Below are positions 53,918-62,332 of a DNA stretch of 64,000 nt, piece after piece (the stretch's first letter is position 1; each line of letters starts with the position of its first letter). The notes beneath the pieces were generated by a model. The model was not told the origin of the DNA, searched no databases, and saw only the letters and a program-made list of their open reading frames with translations. Location of the stretch: positions 3,023,501 to 3,087,500 of the forward strand of contig NZ_CP060822.1 of assembly GCF_014489415.1 (NCBI RefSeq), written 5' to 3'. The stretch is from Cylindrospermopsis curvispora GIHE-G1. Its GTDB lineage: Bacteria; Cyanobacteriota; Cyanobacteriia; Cyanobacteriales; Nostocaceae. The position numbers and the translations under genes are program-made.

Positions 53918-54931
53918 TTAATTTGTTACGATTTTGAGCCGTTCTATTGCTTGATCAATTAGGTCTAACCCCTGTTGTACAGTTTCTATAGTGCTTAATT
54001 TCCCTCGTAAGTCTGCTGCTCCCATAAAATCTTTCGCATACCAGGTAAGATGTTTACGGGCTTGACGTACCCCGCGATCGCCCTTATATTCCCATAAAGC
54101 ATACAAATGTTCTCTAGCGCATTCCAGGCGTTGGGTGGGGGTGGGGGAAGGTAATAATTCCCCAGTTTTTAAAAAATGATCTACTTCACCTACTAGAAAA
54201 GGGTATCCCAAGGTCCCACGGGAGCACATTACACCATCTGCGCCAGTTTCTGCCAAACATTTGACAGCAGCTGCAACGGAAAAAATATCGCCATTGGCAA
54301 TCACTGGAATAGAAAGTATTTGTTTAACCTTGGCTATCCATTCCCAACGAGCATTACCATTATAACCCTGGGCACGAGTTCTACCATGGACGGTAATCAT
54401 TTTTGCTCCCGCATCTTCCATCCTTTTGGCAAACTCTAGAATAGTAATTTCTTTATCACTCCAGCCAATACGGGTTTTCACCGTAACTGGTACATTCACT
54501 GATTTTACCACTTCCCTGACAATAGCTTCTGCTACCTCTGGTTGGCGTAATAAAGATGACCCACCACCATTTTTAGTGATTTTATTCACCGGACAGCCCA
54601 TATTAATATCCACAGTGTCTGCACCCTCTACTACTGCTTTCACTGCTGCTTCTGCTAAAAAATCAGGACGACAATCAAATAACTGAATACTAATAGGGCG
54701 CTCATTAGGGTCTACCTCCATAATTTTGGGTAGTTGTTTCACATAATGTAAACCTGTAGCATTAACCATTTCAGTGTACATCATGGAATCCGGTGCATAG
54801 CGACGCACCAAGCGACGAAATACTAAATCCGTCACTCCAGACAAGGGGGATTGTAGAACCCGGCTTTTGACCTCAAAGGAGCCGATTTTTAGAGGTTGAG
54901 AAAGGCGAGACTTTAAATCAGGAGAAAGCAT
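53918..54931 (-). CDS. dusB: tRNA-dihydrouridine synthase (DusB/NifR3 family)
   Basis: 337 residues. An FMN-dependent TIM barrel that reduces uridine in the tRNA D-loop. Visible are LQSPLSGVTDLVFR, DINMGCPVNKITKNGGGSSL with the catalytic Cys, the tRNA-binding HGRTRAQGY and the flavin-phosphate region VIANGDIF. A C-terminal helical domain completes it. Dus subfamily by overall pattern only. Confidence 0.9.
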   Translation of the reverse strand: MLSPDLKSRLSQPLKIGSFEVKSRVLQSPLSGVTDLVFRRLVRRYAPDSMMYTEMVNATGLHYVKQLPKIMEVDPNERPISIQLFDCRPDFLAEAAVKAVVEGADTVDINMGCPVNKITKNGGGSSLLRQPEVAEAIVREVVKSVNVPVTVKTRIGWSDKEITILEFAKRMEDAGAKMITVHGRTRAQGYNGNARWEWIAKVKQILSIPVIANGDIFSVAAAVKCLAETGADGVMCSRGTLGYPFLVGEVDHFLKTGELLPSPTPTQRLECAREHLYALWEYKGDRGVRQARKHLTWYAKDFMGAADLRGKLSTIETVQQGLDLIDQAIERLKIVTN

Positions 54932-55013
54932 GGGAGGGATAGGAAATGGGAAGAGCGCATTTGTTAATCTTAGAGTATCTTACCCGAGTATATCAAAACC
55001 GGTTGAGAAAACC

Positions 55014-55038
55014 CCGTCCTTCTAGGACGGCTGTTTTT
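55014..55038 (+). terminator. hairpin with T-run, possibly a relic of an IS200/IS605 end
   Basis: CCGTCCT-TCT-AGGACGG (55014-55030) then CTGTTTTTT. No plus-strand gene lies upstream. CCCCGTCC hairpins of this type are common at IS200/IS605 ends in cyanobacteria, so it may be a relic. Confidence 0.45.
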
Positions 55039-55048
55039 TGTAAACCTC

Positions 55049-55077
55049 TTGACATTTGCCCTAGACCAAGTTACACT
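55049..55077 (+). promoter_or_regulatory. sigma-70 promoter of the alpha/beta hydrolase gene
   Basis: TTGACA (55049-55054), 17-bp spacer, TACACT (55072-55077). The leader of about 100 nt contains a small hairpin AGGAGA-ATTGACA-TCTCCT near 55137-55155. Confidence 0.65.
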
Positions 55078-55186
55078 GGGGGTCGTGCAAAAAAGTAGAG
55101 AGAATGCTGAGATTAAATCTAAGCAAACTCAGTAGAGGAGAATTGACATCTCCTGCAAGGCTCAACAGTTTCCAGAGGGTTGACCT

Positions 55187-56098
55187 GTGACAAAAGCTTT
55201 ATCTTGGCAAAAACGAGTGGGTAATCAAAGAGACTGGGTGTGGAGAGGTTGGCAAATCCGCTATACTTTTATCCGTCCTGGGGATCACCGGCAAACTGCA
55301 ACTCCCCTAATCTTGCTACATGGCTTTGGTGCTTCTATTGGTCATTGGCGACATAATTTAGAGGTGTTAGGGAAACACCACACGGTTTATGCTCTGGATA
55401 TGCTGGGTTTTGGCGCTTCTGAAAAGGTTCCCGCTAACTACAGTGTCAATCTGTGGGTGGAGCAACTTTACGATTTTTGGCAAACTTTTATCCATCAACC
55501 CGTAATATTAATAGGTAACTCTCTTGGTTCCCTAGTTACCCTGGTAGCAGCAGCAGTGCATCCCCATATGGTTCAGGGTATAGTGATGATGAGTTTACCC
55601 GATCCTAATCTGGAACAGGAGGTTTTACCACCTTTTCTTCATCCCCTGGTCAGAGGAATTAAGAGTATATTCGCCTCTCCCTTGCTGCTCAAACCCCTAT
55701 TCAATTTCATTCGTCAACCAGCTGTGCTCAGACGTTGGGCTAGTCTTGCCTATGCCCACCCCCAAGCTATCACTGATGAGTTAATGGATATTTTGGCAGG
55801 ACCACCTCAAGATAGAGGTTCTACCCGTGCTTTTATTGCCCTGTTTAAAGCCTCTATTGGCGCAGAATTTAGTCCCAGGGCTAGGACCATACTACCCAAT
55901 TTAACCATTCCCATGCTGTTGATTTGGGGGGAAAAGGATAGATTTATCCCACCTAAATTGGCTTCTGAATTTGCTAAGTATAATGATAAGCTGGAAGTGT
56001 TATATTTACAGGAGGTGGGTCACTGTCCCCATGATGAGTCACCTGAATTGGTTAATCAGGTGATTTTAGGTTGGATTAGACACAATTGCCCTGAGTAA
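55187..56098 (+). CDS. alpha/beta hydrolase
   Basis: 303 residues from the GTG at 55187. The fold signatures are LLHGFGASIGHW, nucleophile Ser in IGNSLGSLV, acid Asp in GEKDRFIPP and His in VGHCPHDESPE. Similar proteins are widespread in cyanobacteria, some linked to pheophytinase-like or esterase roles; the substrate here is unknown. The stop codon TAA is the first three bases of a MITE, so the C-terminus may have been trimmed. Confidence 0.85.
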   Translation: MTKALSWQKRVGNQRDWVWRGWQIRYTFIRPGDHRQTATPLILLHGFGASIGHWRHNLEVLGKHHTVYALDMLGFGASEKVPANYSVNLWVEQLYDFWQTFIHQPVILIGNSLGSLVTLVAAAVHPHMVQGIVMMSLPDPNLEQEVLPPFLHPLVRGIKSIFASPLLLKPLFNFIRQPAVLRRWASLAYAHPQAITDELMDILAGPPQDRGSTRAFIALFKASIGAEFSPRARTILPNLTIPMLLIWGEKDRFIPPKLASEFAKYNDKLEVLYLQEVGHCPHDESPELVNQVILGWIRHNCPE

Positions 56099-56187
56099 GT
56101 GGGTGGGTGGAATTAAATATAAGATGAACGCCCGCATGGGTTTCGTTCCTCAACCCATCCTACAAACAATTGTGCCTCCCTACTTAA
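56096..56187 (+). mobile_element. MITE copy, internally deleted
   Basis: TAAGTGGGTGGGTGGAATTA through GTGCCTCCCTACTTA, about 92 bp; the central GTTGGGTTGAAGTATG part is missing. It supplies the hydrolase stop codon. Confidence 0.75.
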
Positions 56188-56332
56188 TACAAATGTCTTT
56201 AATTCGCATCTTCATTAAACAACCGGGCGATAAATTTTTTCTAGTTGCTCTTTTTAGTAATTGCCCGATGGTAACTTGAGATCAGGTGAAAAATGAAAAA
56301 GTAACTAAGTTTAAAGCAGTGGGGAGACTAAC

Positions 56333-57763
56333 GTGACTTCTGGATTTGATTACGATTTAGTGATTGTTGGCGCAGGTGTGGGCGGACATGGTGCAGCTTT
56401 ACATGCTGTCCATTATGGTCTAAAAACAGCCATTATTGAAGCAGGTGATATGGGTGGTACCTGTGTTAACAGAGGTTGCATCCCTTCTAAGGCTTTGTTG
56501 GCAGCATCGGGAAAAGTACGCGAATTGCGTGATGCTCACCATCTCCAGTCCCTAGGAATTCAGTTGGGAGGAGTCTCCTTCCAGCGAGAGGCGATCGCCC
56601 AACATGCCAATAATCTTGTTAGCAAAATACAAGGGGATTTAACTAATAGTCTCAAGCGTTTGGGTGTAGATATTATTAGGGGTTGGGGAAAGTTAGCTGG
56701 GCCACAAAAGGTGAGTGTGGTGACAACTGGAAGTGAAAAAATCATCACTGCCCAAAATATTATTCTTTCTCCCGGTTCAGTTCCCTTTGTCCCTCCTGGA
56801 ATCGAAATAGATGGCAAAACAGTATTTACCAGTGACCAAGGGGTAAAATTAGAGTCTTTACCTGATTGGATTGCCATTATTGGTAGTGGTTACATTGGGT
56901 TGGAATTTGCCGATATTTATACGGCTTTAGGTTCTGAGGTAACAATGATTGAAGCCGTGGATATATTAATGCCAGGATTTGATCGGGATATTGCCAAACT
57001 AGCAGAAAGGGTATTAATTACCTCTCGTGATATTGAAACTAAGGTAGGTATTTACGCTAAGAAAATTATTCCCGGTTCCCCGGTTGTAATTGAATTGGCA
57101 GACTTCCAAACTAAAGAAGATGTGGAAGTGTTAGAGGTAGATGCCTGCTTGGTAGCTACAGGACGTATCCCTGCCACTAAAAATCTGGGTTTAGAAACCG
57201 TGGGTGTGGAACTGGATAAACGGAACTTTATTCCTGTCAATGATGGTATGCACATACTTGCTGGTAGTGAAATTGTTCCTAATCTCTATGCGATTGGTGA
57301 TGCTAATGGTAAAATGATGTTGGCTCACGCTGCTTCCGCTCAGGGAATTATCGCAGTGGAAAATATCCTCGGTAGAAACAAAAAGGTAGACTACCGCAGC
57401 ATACCCGCTGCTGCATTTACCCATCCAGAAGTTAGTTATGTGGGTCTCACAGAAACAGCAGCTCAAGAATTAGGTTTGGCTCAAGGTTTTGAAATTGGCA
57501 CTACTAAAAGCTACTTTAAAGGTAACTCTAAAGCTTTAGCAGAAAACGAAGCAGATGGTATAGCCAAGGTGATTTATCGTCAAGATACCGGTGAAGTATT
57601 AGGCGTACACATTTTCGGTGTACACGCTTCCGATCTGATTCATGAAGCATCCTCAGCTGTAGCTTATCGTCACTCTGTCAAAGACCTAGCCTATCTAGTT
57701 CATGCCCATCCCACACTTTCAGAAGTTTTGGATGAAGCCTATAAACGAGCGATCGCCATCTAG
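56333..57763 (+). CDS. lpdA: dihydrolipoyl dehydrogenase
   Basis: 476 residues from the GTG at 56333 (GGGGAG upstream). E3 component of 2-oxo acid dehydrogenase complexes, oxidising dihydrolipoamide with FAD and NAD. FAD site [16 protein letters not shown], redox disulfide Cys44-Cys49 in [16 protein letters not shown] site [12 protein letters not shown], and the C-terminal active-site His in HAHPTLSEV. No lipoyl-binding domain is fused. Confidence 0.95.
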   Translation: MTSGFDYDLVIVGAGVGGHGAALHAVHYGLKTAIIEAGDMGGTCVNRGCIPSKALLAASGKVRELRDAHHLQSLGIQLGGVSFQREAIAQHANNLVSKIQGDLTNSLKRLGVDIIRGWGKLAGPQKVSVVTTGSEKIITAQNIILSPGSVPFVPPGIEIDGKTVFTSDQGVKLESLPDWIAIIGSGYIGLEFADIYTALGSEVTMIEAVDILMPGFDRDIAKLAERVLITSRDIETKVGIYAKKIIPGSPVVIELADFQTKEDVEVLEVDACLVATGRIPATKNLGLETVGVELDKRNFIPVNDGMHILAGSEIVPNLYAIGDANGKMMLAHAASAQGIIAVENILGRNKKVDYRSIPAAAFTHPEVSYVGLTETAAQELGLAQGFEIGTTKSYFKGNSKALAENEADGIAKVIYRQDTGEVLGVHIFGVHASDLIHEASSAVAYRHSVKDLAYLVHAHPTLSEVLDEAYKRAIAI

Positions 57764-57775
57764 AATATCCAGCCA

Positions 57776-57794
57776 TAGGGGAGAATCTCCCCTA
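57776..57794. terminator. hairpin between lpdA and trpC
   Basis: TAGGGGAGA-ATC-TCCCCTA, a perfect stem without T-run. It may stabilise or process the transcript rather than terminate it. Confidence 0.35.
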
Positions 57795-57823
57795 GGTGTT
57801 AAACCCTCTCCTGTGTTAACTTC

Positions 57824-58708
57824 ATGCAAATACGTCGTCGTTCTCCCAGTCCCGCCATAGATGTTTCTATAGTGCGCTACCAAGTCGCTCTAGAGGAGGC
57901 ATCGCCAAATAACATTTTAGAAGAAATAGTTTGGTCAAAAGAGATAGAAATAGAACAAAGGAGGGACAAGGTACCTTTAAGGGAACTGCAAAAGCAGGTT
58001 TTGGTTGCACCTCCAACCCGTGATTTTCTAGCCGCACTGCGCCAAAGTAAAACCAAACCTGCCCTAATAGCAGAGGTCAAAAAAGCATCTCCCAGCAAAG
58101 GGGTATTAAGAAAAGACTTTAACCCTGTGGAAATTGCCCAATCCTATGGAGCAGGAGGTGCCAGTTGTCTTTCGGTGTTGACAGATAGCAAATTTTTTCA
58201 AGGTAGTTTTGAGAATCTATCATTGATTCGTAGTGTGGTAGATCTGCCATTACTGTGCAAGGAATTCATTATTTATCCCTATCAAATGTACTTGGCCAGG
58301 GTCAATGGTGCGGACGCAATTTTATTGATAGCAGCGATTTTAAGTGATCAAGATTTGCAGTATTTCATCAAGATTGCCAAAAGTTTGAAAATGGCCGCAT
58401 TAATTGAAGTGCACAGTTTAGAAGAGCTAGACAGAGTATTAAAACTAGATGGAGTAAATTTAATTGGTATAAATAATCGTAACCTAGAAGATTTTTCCGT
58501 TAACTTGCAGACCACCGGTGAACTACTTAAACAGAGGGGAGGTGAAATCCAAGCAAGAAATATTTTAGTAGTTAGCGAGTCGGGGATACACACACCAGAA
58601 GACATCAGTACAGTAGAAAAAGCAGGTGCATCAGCAATACTAGTAGGCGAGTCCCTAGTCAAACAACCAGATCCGGAATTAGCAATTAAGCAACTTTTTG
58701 GAAGATAA
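57824..58708 (+). CDS. trpC: indole-3-glycerol phosphate synthase
   Basis: 294 residues, a TIM barrel of tryptophan synthesis that closes CdRP to indole-3-glycerol phosphate. Catalytic Lys in [14 protein letters not shown], Lys in [12 protein letters not shown], Glu in [11 protein letters not shown], and phosphate loop VVSESGI and [12 protein letters not shown]. It has an N-terminal extension of about 30 residues before the usual start, as in other cyanobacteria. Confidence 0.95.
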   Translation: MQIRRRSPSPAIDVSIVRYQVALEEASPNNILEEIVWSKEIEIEQRRDKVPLRELQKQVLVAPPTRDFLAALRQSKTKPALIAEVKKASPSKGVLRKDFNPVEIAQSYGAGGASCLSVLTDSKFFQGSFENLSLIRSVVDLPLLCKEFIIYPYQMYLARVNGADAILLIAAILSDQDLQYFIKIAKSLKMAALIEVHSLEELDRVLKLDGVNLIGINNRNLEDFSVNLQTTGELLKQRGGEIQARNILVVSESGIHTPEDISTVEKAGASAILVGESLVKQPDPELAIKQLFGR

Positions 58709-58779
58709 AGAATTATTTTAGATATAATCAACCAATGATATGATTGGGAACTCGTGGAAAATCAAAAACCTAGTGGTGT

Positions 58780-58897
58780 TAAGTAGGGAGGCACAATTAT
58801 TTGTAGGATGAGTCGAGGAACGAGACCCGTGGCGTTGGGTTTCATACTTCAACCCAACCTAGGTTCATCTTATATTTAATTCCACCCACCCACTTAG
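58780..58897 (-). mobile_element. full-length MITE copy
   Basis: TAAGTAGGGAGGCACAATTA through CCACCCACCCACTTA, inverted relative to the 10741 copy, filling most of the trpC to aminotransferase gap. Confidence 0.8.
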
Positions 58898-58923
58898 TGT
58901 TATAAACAATTAAGGTAGAAATA

Positions 58924-60078
58924 ATGGAAAACAAATTAATGTTGATGATTCCTGGACCAACTCCAGTACCAGAAGCAGCTTTACTAGCATTAGCCAAACA
59001 TCCCATTGGTCATCGAACCGGGGAGTTTAGCAGCATGATGGGTGAAGTCACAGAAAACCTCAAATGGTTACATCAGACCACCAACGATGTATTAATGCTC
59101 AATGTTAGTGGTACAGGAGCAGTAGAAGCAGGAATTATTAACTTTCTCTCCCCAGGCGATCGCATATTAGTGGGTAATAACGGCAAATTTGGGGAACGTT
59201 GGGTAGAAGTAGGAGAAGCATTTGGTTTAAACGTAGAAGTGGTAACCGCTGAGTGGGGAAAACCCCTAGACCCAAGCAAATTTGGGGAAATATTAGCAGC
59301 AGACAGCAAAAAGGAAATTAAAGCTGTAGTCATTACCCATAGCGAAACCTCTACAGGAGTAATTAATGATTTAGCAGCTATTAATAGCCATGTAAAAGCA
59401 CACGGTGAGGCATTAATTATTGTTGATGCCGTTACCAGTTTGGGAGCTTATAATGTAGCAGTAGACGAACTAGGATTAGACATAGTTGCTTCCGGTTCTC
59501 AGAAAGGGTATATGATACCACCGGGTTTAGGATTTGTTTCCGTCAGTGCCAAAGCATGGGAAGCATATAAAACTGCCAAATTACCGAAATTCTACTTAGA
59601 CCTAGGCAAATATCGCAAATCCACAGCCAAGAACACCACACCATTTACCCCACCAGTGAATTTAATTGTAGCATTACATACCACCTTGGGGATGATGAAG
59701 AGGGAGGGATTAGAATCAATTTTTGCCCGTCACGAGCGGCAAAAAAATGCTACCCGTGCAGCGATGAAAGCATTGAATTTGCCCCTATTTGCACCGGATG
59801 AATGGGCCAGTCCCGCGATTACTGCGGTATCAGTACCCGGGATGGAAGCAGATAAAATTCGCTCTTTGATGAAAAAGCGGTTTGACATCGCTTTAGCGGG
59901 TGGACAAGATCATTTGACTAACAAGATTTTTCGTATCGGTCATTTGGGATTCGTGAGCGATCGGGATATTCTTAGTTGTGTTTCGGCCCTGGAGGTGGTT
60001 CTTGGGGAGCTGGGTTATGAGAACTTTATTCCTGGTGCTGGTGTTGCTGCTGCGGTGAAGGTATTTACCACTATTTAA
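58924..60078 (+). CDS. PLP-dependent alanine-glyoxylate aminotransferase family protein
   Basis: 384 residues of the class V aminotransferase group. Start MENKLMLMIPGPTPVPEAAL, cofactor region SGTGAVEAGI, PLP Asp in IIVDAVTSLG, and Schiff-base Lys194 in ASGSQKGYMIPPG. The family makes glycine from glyoxylate and alanine (or serine) and in cyanobacteria probably serves photorespiration. A ~100-bp piece of this gene is repeated at 61107. Confidence 0.92.
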   Translation: MENKLMLMIPGPTPVPEAALLALAKHPIGHRTGEFSSMMGEVTENLKWLHQTTNDVLMLNVSGTGAVEAGIINFLSPGDRILVGNNGKFGERWVEVGEAFGLNVEVVTAEWGKPLDPSKFGEILAADSKKEIKAVVITHSETSTGVINDLAAINSHVKAHGEALIIVDAVTSLGAYNVAVDELGLDIVASGSQKGYMIPPGLGFVSVSAKAWEAYKTAKLPKFYLDLGKYRKSTAKNTTPFTPPVNLIVALHTTLGMMKREGLESIFARHERQKNATRAAMKALNLPLFAPDEWASPAITAVSVPGMEADKIRSLMKKRFDIALAGGQDHLTNKIFRIGHLGFVSDRDILSCVSALEVVLGELGYENFIPGAGVAAAVKVFTTI

Positions 60079-60088
60079 TATATGTGTA

Positions 60089-60120
60089 CTCCCACCATAG
60101 TTACCCCAATTTGGTGGGAG
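60089..60120. terminator. hairpin between convergent genes
   Basis: CTCCCACC (60089-60096) pairs with GGTGGGAG (60113-60120), 16-nt loop, no long T-run. Likely shared by the two convergent genes. Confidence 0.45.
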
Positions 60121-60138
60121 AGTTATTCGCTTAGACGA

Positions 60139-60981
60139 TTAGAAACCTTGGCGATAGCCAATAGCAACCCCGAAGGAATTAAAAGGACCAATGATATCAG
60201 TAGTACCTATATAAGGTGTTTGGTAACTGGAAATACTGGAATATTTTAACTCACCAAAGATGTTCGCCTTTCTTGCTATTTCATACTGTAGACCTGCTTT
60301 TAACTGGTAAGCAAAAGCAGTTCCATCAAGACTGTAATCACGTCCAGGGAGACACCCACTATCACAAAAGGGTGCATTCAATATTTTACCCCTGATAATA
60401 CCTAAACCAAGTCCACCACCAACATAGGGGCGGAATTTGGAACCCGTGGGGATATCAAAATAACTATTCAATAGAATAGTAGTTGCACTCATGTTACCAG
60501 AGAGTGTTCCCGTTCTGGGAAATCTTGTATTGAGGTCATAATCTAGATTCTTGGCACTCAAAAACTGGTTACCAACTTCTAATTCAGCCCTAAACAGTTG
60601 AAATTGATAACCAAATGCTGCATTAAATGAAAATGCACTATTAAAATCCTTGAATTTCGCCCAATTTTGACCGTTCTCCGTTATATTCACATCACTTTGA
60701 GAACCAAAACCAACGCTAAGACTACCGTAACCATAATTACTCGCGGGTAAATCCGGATTAACATCGCCACCAGGAAACAAAGGGGTAGTAGAGCTTGGTG
60801 TCGGAGCTAATGGTGTGAAACCGTCAGAAGATTGAGCCAACAGGTTAGAGGTGTTGTGATTATCAGTGCTGACTCCCATTAAGTCAGCAGCTTTAGCGGA
60901 AACTTCTTCAGCTTTAACCGATGTTGTAAAAGCCAAACTAGCGAGTACTGCAGGAAACCAAAAGAATGAGTGAATTTTCAT
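60139..60981 (-). CDS. outer-membrane beta-barrel protein
   Basis: 280 residues. The signal peptide (MKIHSFFWFPAVLASLAFTT, cut after VKA) is followed by a Ser/Thr/Pro-rich linker (about 25-75), then alternating hydrophobic strands (GYGSLSVGFGSQSDVNI ... AFSFNAAFGYQFQLFRAELE ... PYVGGGLGLGIIRG) ending in FGVAIGYRQGF with a terminal Phe. This is the small 8-strand barrel of the OmpA/Msp type. Two Cys in CDSGCLPG may form a loop disulfide. Confidence 0.82.
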   Translation of the reverse strand: MKIHSFFWFPAVLASLAFTTSVKAEEVSAKAADLMGVSTDNHNTSNLLAQSSDGFTPLAPTPSSTTPLFPGGDVNPDLPASNYGYGSLSVGFGSQSDVNITENGQNWAKFKDFNSAFSFNAAFGYQFQLFRAELEVGNQFLSAKNLDYDLNTRFPRTGTLSGNMSATTILLNSYFDIPTGSKFRPYVGGGLGLGIIRGKILNAPFCDSGCLPGRDYSLDGTAFAYQLKAGLQYEIARKANIFGELKYSSISSYQTPYIGTTDIIGPFNSFGVAIGYRQGF

Positions 60982-61106
60982 ATTTCAGATAGAGTGCAGG
61001 TTTCAACTTAAAGTTAGCAATGGCACCATAATAGGTTATCACATTTTATTTCATCTATCTTTGGATAAATATTTAGTCTCACATATTAAAATAATGTAAC
61101 CAAGAT

Positions 61107-61206
61107 TACTGCGGTATCAGTACCCGGGATGGAAGCAATTCGCTCTTTGATGGGAAAGCGGTTTGACATCGCTTTAGCGGGTGGACAAGATCATTTGACT
61201 AATCAG
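61107..61206 (+). repeat. duplicated fragment of the aminotransferase gene
   Basis: ATTACTGCGGTATCAGTACC through GACAAGATCATTTGACTAA matches 59818-59933, with one small deletion and a few changes. It lies downstream of the 61230 gene in the same relative position as the real aminotransferase gene relative to the barrel gene. Confidence 0.9.
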
Positions 61207-61229
61207 CTTTTAGCCCTTTTCCTCTATAT

Positions 61230-61838
61230 CTACTCTTTAGCTGGAACTCTGAAGTCCACATATTTCCACTCACCGCTTTCTAGGTATTCAATTTGAAATT
61301 CTCCTTTGCTCAACAAACTTATATCGTTGATGTCTATTATCCCATTTTCCTTATTGACTACAACGCAATCTGAACTGTTAGTACAAAAATCCGGTTTGAA
61401 AGCAATTTTTCTGACAGGATGATCCCACCATTTTGAAAACTGAGTAATTGTGTTAGTTGTTCTGGTTGTATGTACTACCTTAACTTCATTCCCATTTATT
61501 TCTAGCCGTACCCAGTCCGTTGATCTCTTTTGAAATAACCCAGCAATTCCCCAAAAGATTACACTACCAATTGAAATACCAGTGTCTGATAAACGGAGTT
61601 TAATAACTCTAGGTGGTATCCCTTGAGATAATTTTAAAGGAGTAGAACCTGTTGTAGGGGATGTTGTCGTAAAACCGGGGTTAGAAGATTGAGCCAACAA
61701 ATTAGATCGGTTCTGATTATCGGTGCTGACTCCTATTAGGTTAGCAGATTTATTAGAAACTTGTTCAGCTTTAACGGATGCAGTCGAAACCAAACTAGCG
61801 AGTATTGCAGGAAACCAGAAGATTGAGTAAATTTTCAT
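61230..61838 (-). CDS. secreted chimeric protein sharing its signal region with the 60139 barrel gene
   Basis: 202 residues. The first ~70 (MKIYSIFWFPAILASLVSTA ... NLLAQSSNPGFTTTSPTTGS) are clearly homologous to the barrel protein, as is ~115 bp upstream. From about residue 75 the sequence is unrelated (IPPRVIKLRLSDTGISIGSV ... WVRLEINGNEVKVVHTTRTT), is not barrel-like, and shows no recognised domain. The gene appears to be a duplicate whose 3' part was replaced. Two Cys (FCTNSSDCV) could form a disulfide. Confidence 0.65.
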   Translation of the reverse strand: MKIYSIFWFPAILASLVSTASVKAEQVSNKSANLIGVSTDNQNRSNLLAQSSNPGFTTTSPTTGSTPLKLSQGIPPRVIKLRLSDTGISIGSVIFWGIAGLFQKRSTDWVRLEINGNEVKVVHTTRTTNTITQFSKWWDHPVRKIAFKPDFCTNSSDCVVVNKENGIIDINDISLLSKGEFQIEYLESGEWKYVDFRVPAKE

Positions 61839-61961
61839 ATTTTTAGAAGATAGAGTGCAAGTTTTAACTTAGAGTTAGCAGTGACACCATAATTAATTGT
61901 AGCATTTTATTTCATCTATCTTTAGATAGATATTTGGTCTCAGATATTAAAATAATGTAAC

Positions 61962-62332
61962 TAATTTGATCAGCTCTAATCTATAACAAAAACAACCTAT
62001 TAGGTAAATAAATCTTGCGTAAATATATTGAGTTTAGCACTGACATAAATGTTAGTTGATTTGTACTTGCAAAATAAATTACTTTACACACAGCCAGTAT
62101 TTAGACCTAAAACTACAATTAGCATAGTTATATATCAATTTTTTAGTATATTAAAATACAGTAAATATAAATATATTTTTATAACTACAAGGGGTATAAT
62201 GTTTACTGAGATGTAAAAAAAGCATCTAAATTAATGATGAAATACTCAGGGAGACAGGGAATTAATTCCCTGTATAAAAGCTCAAGTCGGTTTCCAATTT
62301 ACTGATTTTCTCTTTAGAAGTTCCACTGCAGC
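61962..62332. other. AT-rich intergenic region
   Basis: About 370 bases, strongly A/T rich. The only recognisable element is a remnant near 62248-62300 (GGGAATTAATTCCC, then AAGTCGGTTTCCAA) resembling the R5 hairpin repeat. No gene seen. Confidence 0.5.
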
